DNA of 64,000 nt from Gnetum montanum. Its lineage: Eukaryota; Streptophyta; Gnetopsida; Gnetales; Gnetaceae. This document shows, piece after piece, positions 11,427-23,472 of this stretch. Made by a program: the position numbers and the translations under genes. Location: positions 748,072 to 812,071 of the forward strand of contig MNCI01008279.1 in NCBI GenBank assembly GCA_015680685.1. The letters run 5' to 3'. The notes beneath the pieces were generated by a model that searched no databases, was not told where the DNA came from, and saw only the letters and a list, made by a program, of their open reading frames with translations. Within the stretch, counting starts at the first letter, position 1, and each line of letters begins with the position of its first letter.

Positions 11427-12196
11427 GGCCACATAGCCCAACTGAACCAGCTTCGATGATGCTAGCTTTGGAGCTCCATTAGAGCATTGGAAAGGTGCCT
11501 ATGATGGTGGCCCATGCTTCAAATGCAATAACAAGCTAATTAGCATGTGCTTCTTCAACCAAGGGAGCAATAAGGTAGTAGACTAGTTGGCCCTTGCTGT
11601 ATCCTCGCTCAACACCAAGGGTCATGACATGCACACGTCATCAACAATCGCTGGCAATGCCGTGTTCGATGTCAGCGTCCTCGGCTATGTCAACAACACT
11701 ACCCGCAACATGGCCTGGCTTGCATGCATCACCATCTACAAGGTCTGGTGGAACTGTGGCTACTTTAGCTCCAACATCCTTGTGGGCATGGATGCAACTG
11801 TGTCTGATGACATTAACATGCTCTCTCTCTTGCTTGGTGACAACCCATAGCAGTACTACACCAACAACATCATCATTGGCGCCTTCACCATGACAGTCCA
11901 TTGCCACATCTTTGTCACTTGCTTGACTAGAAAATCCAGACACAGCACTAACATCACCTCAAATCTCGTGCCTTGGATTATGACCATTGTTGCTAGCACC
12001 CTTAACCATGACTTCTCGGCCATCACGGTGTTCATCGATGGCAGCGAGTATGTCGAAACCTCATTCTACTATGGGGAACTGCTACTAGAAGATCCAAATC
12101 TCACACTCATCTATGCTGGAAACACTAGCCTCGATGGCAAAAAAAAATGCAAACTTCTACACTTGTGGTAGCTTGGACCCTGGAGATAGAGGAGTT
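11427..12196 (+). pseudogene. Subtilisin-like serine protease (subtilase) pseudogene, first part
   Basis: Plant subtilases are secreted S8 proteases of the cell wall. One frame from 11452 to 12171 reads through the conserved region. SFDDASFGAPLEHWKG (from about 11449) matches the start of the mature enzyme. NTKGHDMHTSSTIAG (about 11614-11658) is the catalytic His block, with GHGTHT changed to GHDMHT. Then come VYKVWW-like IYKVWW, a MDA block near 11791 and the IIIGAFTM block. Two TAG stops interrupt it (11584 and 11848). After an A-run (12138-12145) the frame shifts and GSLDPGD is read (to about 12196). The catalytic Asn and Ser blocks are not seen here. It is a single-exon fragment, as is usual for many subtilases, and is plainly dead. 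Confidence 0.85.
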
Positions 12197-13175
12197 GTGA
12201 ATCATAATACAATTTTTGTTATAATAGCTAAAAGATCTCTTCATTTAGGTTTCTTTTTTTTGATAAAATTTATATATGAACTAGGCTAATATGTTTCTTA
12301 AGTAGATTTGTCTAAATGTATGTCTTAAGCATAAAATTTTGCAAGGAGGGGCAGGATGAGGGGTAGAGCCAAAGATATTTGAGGAAGGATAGTAATGGCT
12401 ATAATTGAAGCTGCAACCTAAAGGGAAGGGTCTTCTAAAGTTTCTGTGTCAATAATAGCCTTTGGTTATTGGAATATTTTTCTAAAAACAAACTTTCTGC
12501 GAGTATTTTTATGTGTGTTTTTTATAATTTATTATAGTGAATTGTAACATGTTGAACATGCTTGAAGCTGAGCTCTTCTGTCATCAGTATTTAGCATGCT
12601 TTCCTATACATTTACATTCCCACTGGAAAAACATTCCAAAGTTTGGTTCTGTTCCTTTTTCAATGCTTTCTAGAGTGATAGGGAATTCTGAAATTGTAAT
12701 TTCTGCTACTATCTTGAGTAATCTTCTTTTGTTACACCCTTTTTCAATGTAAAAGGACATTTGTAAGTTCATCTTTTCTTTGTCTCTTTGTATATTTTGT
12801 GTAGGTTTTATCATTTCTATGGCTATGCTTTGAAATTCAGTAGTTACCATAGAGTAGATGAGTTTGGTTGTTACGATTGTGACTGCTTTTTCATTTGCAA
12901 TATATATTTTAATAAAATGCAAAAGTGTTAGCATTTTTGCTAGAACATGAAATTTATTAGCCAATTTGAGATGTCGCCCTAACTTTGGTCATAATTTTAA
13001 CAATTTTTCTTGCTTTTTGGGAGGACTTAAAGAGTTCAAATTTGATAATTTCTTCTTACCTTCTTGCATGTAGTGAGGCCCTTTCTTTATGTACATATTC
13101 TTTGATTGATGGAATCTAATGAATGATATGGTTGTTAATCTGGTAAATTTTAAAAACAAGAACTTCTATCCCTCT
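12197..13175. other. About 1-kb segment interrupting the subtilase pseudogene
   Basis: Subtilase homology stops near 12196 and resumes near 13176. The segment is AT-rich. The longest open frame is on the - strand (12584-12964, 126 codons); it has no recognisable motif and I do not call it a gene. The two junctions carry similar text (GTAGCTTGGACCCTGGAGAT and GCAGCCTAGACCTCGGGAAG), which could be an imperfect target duplication or simply two diverged copies of the same codons. Confidence 0.45.
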
Positions 13176-13285
13176 AGCAGCCTAGACCTCGGGAAGATCT
13201 CTAGTAAGATCATGCTGTGATGATCCTAGCCAATGCTAAGGAAAATGGTGACGAGCTCTCCACCGATGCACATGTCTTACCATAA
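13176..13285 (+). pseudogene. Subtilase pseudogene, second part
   Basis: The frame reads SLDLGKISSKIML and then, after a small shift, MILANAKENGDELSTDAHVL (about 13222-13281). This matches the segment after the LDPGKVxGKIVLC block of plant subtilases. It continues the gene broken at 12196. Homology ends at the AT-rich tract that follows. Confidence 0.8.
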
Positions 13286-13904
13286 TCATAAATAACCAAT
13301 TATTTATAAATCTCCCCTAGCCAAAGAGTCACTACAAGGAAGCCAATGATTATATTGATCTCAGTTATTTATAATCTTGGTTATATATAATGATATATTT
13401 ATAATCATAAACATAAATGATTATATATAATGATTATAAACACTTCATCATAGATAAAGTTGGTTATTTATAACCATTTCATTATATAGATCTTATGAAT
13501 AATGTTAATTGAGATATAATCATTATGGTTTAGCATTATGAATGAATAAATAATATCTCTAACATTATGGATTATGAGTAATATTTCATCATATTTTGGC
13601 TTTATTTATTATGAAATGTTTACCATTCAAATGAATCTTATAATCCATAATATCTCAAATTATAATTATGGATTATTGCTCTAATTATAATAATTTCATA
13701 ACATTTATTGGATTCCATGATAATTATAATATAATAATTATGAATGTGGTGTTACCATCATTCATATCTTGTCCATTATAACAGTAATGTCAATATACAA
13801 AAGCCCGTGATATAATAATAACATTATTTATGCATTTGTAATGTGATTTTTTATATCTCCACAAACGAATATGCATTACAAATATATGTTGCAGTGCCAA
13901 TTTA
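13286..13904. other. Very AT-rich tract
   Basis: It consists of iterated ATAATCAT, ATTATGA and TTATAAT words on both strands (13285-13760), compatible with a decayed small foldback element or simple-sequence expansion. No gene is visible. Clear terminal inverted repeats were not found by eye. Confidence 0.4.
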
Positions 13905-14160
13905 GTTTGATCTCTTCGTATTCCCTCATGCGCATGTGCCACATGCATGGGAGCTAAAGAATCAGTGCAGGGGAGTTGAATCTCTATTTGATTAATGTCC
14001 CATAATCCCTAAGCTTCTTGTTCGTCTCTTTGTATTCCTTCACATGCACGCACCACATGCAAAGGAGCTAAAGAGTCACTGTAGGGGAGCTGAATCTTTA
14101 TTCAATTGATGCCCCTTGACCCTTGGGCTCCCCATTCATCTCTTCACATTCCTTCACATG
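13905..14160. repeat. Tandem repeat of about 113 bp, 2.2 copies
   Basis: Units start near 13911, 14026 and 14139 with TCTCTTCGTATTCC-like text. They contain CACATGCA...GGAGCTAAAGA and CAGGGGAG or TAGGGGAG, and end near ATTGATGCCCC. The third unit is truncated. Confidence 0.8.
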
Positions 14161-14184
14161 TAGGGCTTGACATGGGTAATAACG

Positions 14185-14325
14185 GATATTTATTACTATA
14201 AATGGTGGGTAATATTGAATATTTATTATTATTATAAATGGTGATGGTTACGATTACAATAATAATGAATATTTATTATTATTATAAATGGTGATGGTTA
14301 TGGTTATAATGACAGTTATGATCAT
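14185..14325. repeat. AT-rich short tandem repeat
   Basis: About three copies of an AATATTTATTATTATTATAAATGG-like unit of 40-60 bp, with GTGATGGTTA segments between them. Confidence 0.7.
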
Positions 14326-14353
14326 GGCAACGGTTAAGGTGATGACAATTACG

Positions 14354-15972
14354 TTTGTTGCATTATCTGGAGTTAAGACCATTGATTCTTTAAAGATTCA
14401 TCCTCCTTTTCATGTGTAAAGATATAGAAAGATTTTAGATGCTAAACATTTCCAAAGTAGAATTGTACAAGAAGTTCATTTTGCTCAGTTGGAGAATTAG
14501 GCATATTGAGTTCACACTTATCATTGTATTTTTCCTTTTGCTCAATCCTATTATACAGCTCTGTAATGTTTGTTGCAATAATTATGCAATGTGTTCCTTC
14601 ATCAACATATACAAAATATATAGACTTTTATTTTAACCAATTTATGTTTACCAGTATATATTATTTGGAATGCAAATAGTGATGATAACTTAAAAAATAA
14701 AAAAAAATATTAAATTCTACTCATAGCTCGTGAAACCGATACACAAGAGAACTTACGGGTCTTATGTTTGTTGCATTATCTGGAGTCAAGACCATTGATT
14801 TTTTAAAGATTCATCCTCCTTTTCATTTGCAAAGATATATAAAGATTTCAAATGCTAAACATCTCCAAAGTAGAATTGCCCAATAAGTTTATTTTGCTCA
14901 GTTGGAGAACTAGGCATATTGAGTTCACACTTATCATTGTATTTTCCTTTTGCTCAATTCTATTATACAACTCTGTAATGTTTGTTGTAATAATTGTGTA
15001 ATGTATTCCTTCATCAACATATATGAAATATATAAAATTTTATTTTAACCAATTTATGTTTACTAGTATATATTATTTGGAATGCAAATAGTGATGATAA
15101 CTTTAAAAATATAAAAAATAATTAAATTCTACTCATAGCCCATGAAATTGCTACACAAGAGAACTTACAGATCTAATGCTTGTTGCATTATCTGGAGTTA
15201 AGACCATTGATTATTTAAAGATTCATCCTTCTTTTCATGTGCAAAGATATAGAAAGATTTCAGATGCTAAACATCTCCAAAGTAGAATTGCACAAGAAGT
15301 TCATTTTGCTCAGTTGGAGAATTAGGCATATTGAGTTCACATTTATCATTGTACTTTGCCTTTTTCTCAATCCTATTATACAGCTTTGTAATTTTTGTTG
15401 CAATAATTGTGCAATGTATTCCTTCTTCAACATATACAAAATATATAAAATTTTATTTTAACCAATTTATGTTTACTAGTATATATTATTTGGAATGCAA
15501 ATAGTGATGATAACTTAAAAAATAAAAATAATAATTAAATTCTACTCATAGCCTGTAAACCACTATATAAGAGAATTACAAATCTAATATTTGTTGCATT
15601 ATCTGGAGTCAAGACCATTGATTCTTTAAAGATTCATCCTCCTTTTCATGTGCAAAGATATAGAAAGATTTCAGATGCTAAACATCTCCAAAGTAGAATT
15701 GCACAAGAAGTTCATTTTGCTTTGTTGGAGAATTAGGCATATTGAGTTCACATTTATCATTATATTTTTCCTTTTTCTCAATCCTATTATATAGCTCTAA
15801 TGTTTGTTTCAATAATTGTGCAATGTATTCCTTCATCAACATATACAAAATATATAAACTTTTATTTTAACCGATTTATGTTTACTAGTATATATTATTT
15901 GGAATGCAAATAGTGATGATAACTTTAAAAATAAAAAAAATAATTAAATTCTACTCATAGCCCATGAAACTA
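14354..15972. repeat. Satellite-like tandem array, four units of about 412 bp
   Basis: The landmark TTGTTGCATTATCTGGAGT occurs at 14354, 14767, 15179 and 15590, i.e. spacings of 413, 412 and 411 bp. Every unit shares the block AAGACCATTGATTCTTTAAAG, an AGATATAGAAAGATTT block, and an end near TACTCATAGCCCATGAAA. Open frames of 60-75 codons beginning MLNISKVEL in units 1 and 3 are by-products of the repeat. The last unit ends near 15972. Confidence 0.93.
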
Positions 15973-17900
15973 CTCTACTAGCTTAGATATATACATATAT
16001 ATATAAATTAGCCGAGATGATTTAAAAAAAATGATATTAATGAAGCCCAACTACTAGACGAGGTAACGAAGGATTTGGTATGTTCTATCAAGTTCAACAT
16101 TGAAAACAAGGTTTATATCAAGTAACATTATGAGTTAGAGTTTACACCATCATAGTGCAATAATTACAATAGTGATGTCTATTGTTTTACTTTATAATTA
16201 GTTTATATTAAAAATTAGTTAATTAACTCTTAATAGATCTTCATTTCTTTTGTTGAAACATGGTGATAGTTTCCTTGTAACTATATATACTCTTGGACTT
16301 TCATGTGTAGGAAACAACATAACATCGAACCATATATGATCTTACATTTACACCATCACTTAGAAGCTCAATTCAAGCCTCATATCTAAAAATTTGCATA
16401 AAACACATGCATGAAGGGCTAGAACACCTTCACTATAGAGGAAACCACTTTGATGTCAAATGAAATAAGTTGGAATATGGGGCACATGCTACAAAGTACA
16501 CTATTAGAACCAATAGAAATTGTAGTTAACTAAACCATTAATTAAATCCATTAACTTAACTATTAATAAATAAGTTATCATATTAACTTTACCATTAATG
16601 CATAAGTTATCATGTTAACTTTACTATTAATGCATTAGTTATTCATTAAATTGAGATTTGTATTAGCAGTGATATTCCATGAGTTACCACATCAAATGTT
16701 AGAATAACTACAAGGTTAATACTAACTTAAACTAGCCATCAAGGATTGTTTGGTGTAATACCTCACCTACCTAGTCTAATCCTTATGCAAGACAAGATCA
16801 ATTGTTGGGTCAAAAATCTTTATGTATGTCCAGACCAACTATTAGATTACATTATGGATAGTATCAACTTTATAGCTACCCTAAGTTCTTAGCTCTTCAC
16901 TATCACCTAAGGTTTTTCTAATGTGGGCTACATGTCACTAGGTTGATAGAATTCTCTAAATTAAATATATCATAACAAGAGTTGTTAGGTAGCATACCAC
17001 TATGTTGATAAAATACTCCATGGTAAAGATTTATATGTTTCCAGATTATTAAAATTTTTCTAAAAATCTTGTTAATTAATTAAGCCTAGAGGTTAGATTT
17101 CCTAGCTTTGTAATACCACAAACATGCCTATACATAAAATGTCAACTAGCCATCACCATTGAAGGTTATCATTGATGTCAGATGCCATGTGTGTGTTGCT
17201 AGTTTGGAAAATATGTTGGAAATCTATTTTGAATTTTTTTGTGATCCCTAGGTGCATTGTGATTTAGGTCTTGATGCACCTAAAAAGTGCCACTACTAGG
17301 ATGAGATGATGCATGCAGACAAAGAAATCAAAACACAAAGCAAGGAATGACGAATACAAAGAATGACAGAAAGTTACAATAAATTTGGATTAGATTGACA
17401 ATATGTAATAAGGGTTATACTGATAATGAAAAGCCTTAAGAGTATTTTAAGATAAGCATGTCCAAAAATAAAAAATCTTCTTTTGCTTGTTGATGCATGG
17501 AAGAACACTTCCTCTATCTCGAGAGATTAGTAAAGCTTCACCAAGCAAGAATAACTTCAAATCTAGAAATCACCAAGAGATTATTCATGCACAACCATGA
17601 GCAAGAGAATGAAAGAGAGAATAATGCATAATTGATGCCAAAGAAGCCAACATTACCAAGTATTTACAACCATAAGATGTAAGGCTTAAGAAATTTCAAG
17701 AATAAAGAGTTAATAATTTATTTTCTAAAAATCAAATACCATGTATCCAAGAAAAAAAAGGATCTAATGATCAACTAATAGGCCAAGTTACTAAGAGAAC
17801 ATGAGAGTAAGCTTACATGCTTAAGAATGGATTGCAAGATTAAATAAAAGAATAACTAGAATAAATCCAAAATATTTATTTAATATTTATCTTAACCATT
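15973..17900. other. Unassigned AT-rich DNA
   Basis: It holds a TA microsatellite (15987-16005) and two to three copies of an ATCATATTAACTTTACCATT-like unit of about 33 bp (16550-16650). The rest has no recognised gene or domain. Confidence 0.4.
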
Positions 17901-17905
17901 GTAAC
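17901..17905. repeat. Target site duplication GTAAC (left)
   Basis: It directly abuts the copia LTR end and is identical to GTAAC at 33162-33166, on the far side of the other LTR. Confidence 0.85.
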
Positions 17906-19044
17906 TAAGGATCATAGAACTTAGAATGAAGGGATGAATAAGTTTCCAAAAATAAAATTTATTTCCACAAAAACCACAACAAAATTTAATGTGGTTCCCC
18001 AACTTGGGTAGTCCACACTTGGAGGGTAGTTCATGTGCACACCTTTGGACTTTGTTTTTCAAAAAAGTGATTTGAAGGACACCACAACTTGGACAAGCTC
18101 TAAGCTCCAATTTGGAGTGCTTCATCGCTACAAAACCACTCAACCTTGTAGGGTTGCAACAAGCTTGGAAAGTTGTTTAAAGGATCCCACAACCTCTTCA
18201 AATTAAGCTCTGCTCTAGAGTGTTTTGATGTTGCATAAAATACTAAATCTAGCAGTAAAAATACCTTCTTGCAAGAAGTACATCAACCCCAGTGGTGAAA
18301 CAAGAGAGAAATAAAATCACAAGGAAAGAATGTGACTTACTTTATAGGTCCTTGTACTTTGAAATAATTCACAATTAATAAATCAAATGATTTTATAAAT
18401 GAAGTACACAAGTACAACATACAATGATTACTTGATAGAGATAGTTCATGCACAACACTTGCTTAAAACCCAAGAATATGAAGTCTTCTTATAGCCTTGA
18501 AGTTTCCAAAATTACCTCATAATTTGTGCATAACAACTAGTGTAGATGTCTCCTTTAAGATTGCAATGTCTCTCTAAAAATAACTTCAATTCTTGGGAGA
18601 CATCTCTTCTGAGATGGAGACATCTTCTCTTAAAAGGAGACGTTTGTTGTTTTTGGGAGAAGTCTTCTCTAGGTACCCTCCATTTCGGCCTAGACATCTT
18701 TTGCTTGTAGGAGACATCTTCTCTTGATAGGAGACATCTGCTATTTTTGTGAAATGTCTTCTCTACATTTAAACTTTGATTTTGAAGCTTCCTCTTGATC
18801 ACCAAAGCATCTTCCTTTAGCTTTTAATCTTCTTTACTCATCTATCCTCCCTTGAGTCCTTTTAGTCTTTTCTTCGATATCCTTGTACTCATCCATGCTC
18901 CCTTAAGTCCTTGTAGTCTCTACTTTGAGATTTGTTGTAGATGTCATTCTTTGAGCTTTCCTTCATGCCTACAAAAGCATCACTTTCCACAACATTCTAT
19001 GTTCTTCATTTTCCTTAAGGTTTTAACATACCAAAAGGTCAACA
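17906..19044 (-). repeat. 3' LTR of the copia-type element
   Basis: It reads on the - strand from TGTTGACCTTTTGG (19044 downward) to GATCCTTA (17906). It is homologous to 31990-33161. It contains an array of AGACATCTTCTC-like words at about 18596-18775. Open frames on both strands here are incidental. Confidence 0.9.
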
Positions 19045-19060
19045 ATCTCCCCTTTTTTGG
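19045..19060 (-). other. Polypurine tract of the copia-type element
   Basis: On the - strand the text ACCAAAAAAGGGGAGAT immediately precedes the TGTTGACC LTR start. This is the textbook copia arrangement. Confidence 0.85.
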
Positions 19061-19429
19061 TGATGTCTAAAACTTAAGAAAATGGGTAAGTTGATAAACT
19101 AATGAATAATAACAATAATCATTAAATATCAAGACATATAAATTCCAATGGCAGCCAAGGACTATGAAAAAAAGGTTCTAAAGCTTAAGGCATAGGGTAT
19201 CAAACATGTGAAATCTAAAAATGAATCTATATTATGCAAAGGCCAAAACCTATCTCTATAAAAAGAAACAAAAAATGATATAGGAAGCATAAGCTATCAT
19301 CATAGAGTATCCATCCATATTCATAATGTTTCAATAATACATATAGCTACAAAAACTCTCATTAGATCATCATACTGACATCCAAGTAACAAAACTATCT
19401 TCCCCTTTTTGGACATCATCAAAAAGAAG

Positions 19430-21034
19430 AGAGAGCACCCAAGGATCCTAGTCATTAAGTTCCATAGCATTGTCTGAATCCTCCTCTGAAGAAACTATAG
19501 TACAAGAAGATTGATAGGTATCCTCTTCATTTGTCATTGCTATTGGTGTTGTAGACACATTGAACCTCATCATTTGATGGGGGTTGAAGTGGAGCTCTTC
19601 TTGATTGAAACTTTACTAAAAAATTGAAGGAGGCTAGTGGATCTAGTTGTGATGGAGCTTGCTATGAAGATGAGGAATCCCCCTTTCTCTAATAAGTGAT
19701 TAGATCAACCAGCCTCCATTGGGACAAGATCCAAAAGATGCTCTCCATGGCTTGCTACTAAAAGATCATGGAGCATCATCTTGATGAATGCTGGTACTAG
19801 GCTACATAGGAGTAGGATGCTCCCCCTAGATATGTGTTGGCAGTGCATTAGGCTTATAATTAGACTCATTTCCCAAGTCATAATCCTAGGAAGTCCTAGC
19901 TATTATAGAGTGTCTTTCTAAGCTAGGAATGTCCTCCTCACTATCAGAAATAGAAGGAGTGATGATCTCCTCGAACTACTATCCATTCAGTGGAAGTGGT
20001 ACTCTACATTATCCATTTTCTTATGCAACTAAGAGAAGTTCTTGCTAATCATCCAAAAGATATGAGCAAACAACTACAATAGATTCTTCAATGAAGATCT
20101 CATCTATTCACTAGTAGATTTGGACCTTCTCAACTAAGGAGAGGTCCTAGATGATGATGCTACTTTTGTTCTATATGATGGAGGTGGCCTAGTGCTAGTT
20201 CTTGCCTGATTTACATGTGAGAAGCTCCTCTTCACCTCATACTCTCAAAGGCTTCTCTTGTCTTTGAGTAAAGACATCACTAGAACAGGCATACCCCTCT
20301 AGTGAATCAAGAGATTGATGAGGTGAGGATGCTGAAATATCCTTTCTTTGATAAACATGTTCAGCATATCATAGTAGAGAGTATGTCCGAAGTCAAGAGG
20401 TTGTCCTGAGAGTAGATAGTATAGGACAAAAGCTTGGGGTGGCAACAGATAACTATAGCTCCATCCTTTTACAATAATGTTATATAACATAGTGAGGGAT
20501 GAGGTGGAAGCATCTCTAGCCATCATGTTCCTATAAATCTTGCTTCTATCAAAATACATTAACTCTACAAATAGAGCATCACAGAACTCATCATGTGTAA
20601 CAAGAATTATTTCATTTGAAAAGATATTAGTCATGGAAGAATGGAAATCCTAAAAATATCAATACTAGAAATTCCAAGTAGAACACATCTATAATTAATT
20701 TCCCTACGATAGTAGTGAAAGCGTGAATAGTAGCATCAGTAATCACAATATTGCAAAAGAATTCTCTAATGAGAATTTTAGGAATCATGAAATCCATAGA
20801 AATGAATGCAACCTAGTTCAAAACTTGGAAATAACTCTTCAGTGCCTGCTACTTATGTATGGGAAAAGATAATGTACACTTAGAGATAATTTGTATGGTT
20901 TGAGTTACCTCAAATCAATGCTGGGAAGTTGTAGATTTGATCTGGGATGTGTAGGAGCTAGGGTCACTAAAAGAACCTCCCTTAGACTTCTTCTTGGGCA
21001 ACAGCCTGGATGTTCCAACCTTCTTGTATGCCAT
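19430..21034 (-). pseudogene. Second ORF of the copia-type element, plant-transposon-protein-like
   Basis: A start codon at 21034 (- strand) opens MAYKKVGTSRLLPKKKSKGG, a basic N-terminus. The frame passes several stops and shifts near 20640 into a clean stretch of 111 codons (20634-20299). That stretch has the pattern VTHDEFCDAL...LLSGQPLDFGHTLYYDML...FQHPHLINLLI, then RGMPV. It resembles the putative plant transposon protein domain (Pfam Transposase_32-like, from memory), in which an ...LPFPxLI-type segment follows a LGxxIxxEI helix. A Ser/Thr/Pro-rich tail and an acidic C-terminus (SSEEDSDNAMELND, near 19450-19490) end it. It sits exactly where pol should be. Function is unknown. It resembles, more distantly, the ORFs at 27371-30159 and 51117-53581. 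Confidence 0.6.
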
Positions 21035-21879
21035 GGAGAGAGAAAGCATTGATAGAAGTAGATGATAAAGCCTTGATCATCTCCTTGGAGCTTTGATCTT
21101 CTTCCTCGAGTCATCTTGTGGTTGAATGAAGGAAAAATGAGAATTTGAATTGATATAGTAGTGCTCAATGAGGGTTTTTAACAAAAGAAAATATGTCTCT
21201 TTGGATAGAAAGGTGGCTCATCTAGGGCTAAAAACTAAAAGAAGACGTCTCATTTGAAAAGAAGACATCTCTGTCATGTTAAAGGAAAAAATAGGAAGAT
21301 GTCTCTTTTTAGAAGAAAATGTCTTCTTTTGGGAAAAGGCATCTTCTCTAAAAGAGCCTTAACAGGATAGGGTTCAGGAATGACTTCCAAGGATTATAGT
21401 CTTAAAGTATGTACAAAAGAAAAAAAATACTTACCTTTCTTGTTGAGGAGAATGAAGATGCCTAGAGTGTAAGAGAATGAGATTCCTCTTTCAAGGTTTC
21501 TCTTTTGACAAAGACTTCTTCAATTTCCAAGACTTGACTACCTCGCATGAATTTGTTGGAGAGAGTCTCCTCATTTTCCTATAATTTCCCTTTGATTATC
21601 CATCCCTTCTTAACATCCTTTTCCTTTTGAGTTTAATTCCTCCTATGATCCTGCATAGTTTCCTTTCTCAATGCATTTTGGTAAGACCAAGGAGTCTTAT
21701 GGTATGACGTGATATTCATGTGATAAAACATCAAATTTCACTCCCATTGCTTATGCCAAAAATTATGACCAATATAGCATCTCACTTTCTTATAGTAGTT
21801 AAAGTGATCATACCTAGGAGCTGATCTTGGTTGAGATCAAGTGCTCATTGATTCTTCATTCTTTGGGGTAGTCTTAGAT
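21035..21879 (-). other. Spacer between copia gag and second ORF
   Basis: It contains about five more AGACATCTCT or AAGATGTCTC words (21240-21355), the same as in the LTR array, and a degraded stretch that may be the end of gag (a possible second CxxC..H near 21790). No pol motif was seen. Confidence 0.5.
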
Positions 21880-22504
21880 TGAGATGGGGTTGGTGTCAAA
21901 GATTTGTCTTGTGTACAACATCCCAACCCACTCTTATCATGCAGACTCCTTCCTTGTCCTAAGACCATCCAAAGGGACTCTTTTCCTTTAACCTACCTTT
22001 CATTCACAAGTTTTACATCTTCTAGCTTTTCCTTCATTTTCTCATAAGACTTGGTTAGCTCCTTATTCTCAGCCTTGAGGTTTAAGATTTCTTTTGTGAG
22101 GTCTAAAATCTTTGAATTTAAGGAAGAGATGTCCTAATCCTTAATTTTTATCTATTTACTAAACTTGGTGCAAAGACTTTTAGGTCATAAAAGTTCATTA
22201 CACATAAGTTCAAACCTTTCTTCTTTAGCTTCAAATTCATCGCCTGAGGTGATGACATCATCATTTGTAAGGATCATATAGATGAGGTGTGAGTCCTTTG
22301 CATTGTTCTCCATCTCCTTTTCACTATGTTCTCCATCATCCCAAATGATATAGAAGTTGGTCTTTTCTTGCTCCATATCATTTTTGTCCTTCCTTTGTAA
22401 CATTTCATTACTATGACACTTGAAGGCAACATAGCCTCTTCCACCACAAATCCAACATTCTACAGAAGAGGAATCAAAATTGGAACTTGAAAATTTTTTA
22501 CCTT
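21880..22504 (-). pseudogene. gag: Copia gag, C-terminal part (right of nested insertion)
   Basis: This part continues the gag interrupted at 22504/31123. It has a zinc knuckle at 22413-22460 reading CWICGGRGYVAFKC, where the His of the CCHC pattern is Tyr. A clean acidic stretch at 22185-22403 follows. A coiled-coil Lys/Glu segment (ILNLKAENKELTKSYEKM, about 22040-22095) and a KSGLG block near 21930 match the usual C-terminal layout of plant copia gag. In-frame stops are present. Confidence 0.75.
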
Positions 22505-23326
22505 TGATGAGTCACGTTTTGGACGACTGTGATATTGCGGTCATGATATTTCATATGTGATATTGCATGCTCGTCGTGATATCGTAGCCTGCTGCCAGTT
22601 CTATAAATAAGAGGTGGCTCTCCCTTATTTCTTAATTAGAGTATACTGTAGTAAAAATTTGGCAGTTTTATCCCTCCAGAGATAGAATTATTTTCTAGTG
22701 TTTGCCCGTAGTGTGGTGAATGTAATTGTATGACATCCTTTATTCGAGTGTGACATACTTGGACATGCACATGATCAGAAATAAAGATCAAGATTACTTC
22801 ATCATTACAACATTCACTTAGTTTATTTATTTAATTGTTATTTATTGCTTTCTTAGTTAATCTCTCTTCCCCTTAAACTCATGTTAAATGTGGAATGAGT
22901 ATGACTTAATCACAAGCATTTAACTGTGACTACTTGGTACCCAGTAGTGTACCTAGACCATGCGCTTGGTAATCCCAGTGGTAGTCATGCACAAGGTCCA
23001 AGATGTGTACAGATGATTAAGGAATGGATGCTCATCACACTTAGGCTAGTTTAGATTCCTTTTCACCCTTTGCCTCCTAGCTTAGTTAATATTACTTTCC
23101 ATTGCCTTCAAGAGTAGCGTTAGAATAGGAAACACATCATACACCTCACTCTGGACTAAACCATGCATGACAAAGCTAATACTAGTCCAGGTGGGAAGAC
23201 AATGAACTATGACCTAGGATAATTGTCTAGGTGCCAGAACTATTCTGTCTGCAGAGTTCGACTAGAACACACGTGAGAATGCTCGTATTCGTATGGTTGA
23301 GTGTAGGGGTATCTCGCCACTCATCA
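22505..23326 (+). repeat. 5' LTR of nested element
   Basis: It starts TGATGAGTCACG and ends CTCATCA. It carries repeated GATATTGC or GATATCG words in U3 (22530-22590) and TATA (CTATAAATA, 22601-22609). It matches 30326-31122 throughout. Confidence 0.95.
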
Positions 23327-23327
23327 T

Positions 23328-23345
23328 AGGCGCCGTTGCTGGGGA
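23328..23345 (+). other. Primer binding site of nested element, tRNA-Asp-like
   Basis: AGGCGCCGTTGCTGGGGA matches the consensus TGGCGCCGTTGCCGGGGA at 16 of 18 positions. It is better preserved than in element 1. Confidence 0.85.
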
Positions 23346-23472
23346 CGGTGCTAGTTATCTAGATTAGTTATATCATACAAGGTTGCTATATAGGACTTAA
23401 TGATATATCTCTTAGGAAGAAGAAATAATTATAAAAAATTTACATATAAATTTAGACACAACTTCACAACAA

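Noticed and set aside
12584-12964. 126-codon open frame on the - strand
   Set aside because: No domain, no start context, AT-rich composition, and it lies within the segment that interrupts the subtilase pseudogene.
14439-15461. Two similar open frames of 65-74 codons starting MLNISKVEL
   Set aside because: They sit at the same place in units of the 412-bp tandem array. The other units have them broken, so they reflect the repeat and not a gene.
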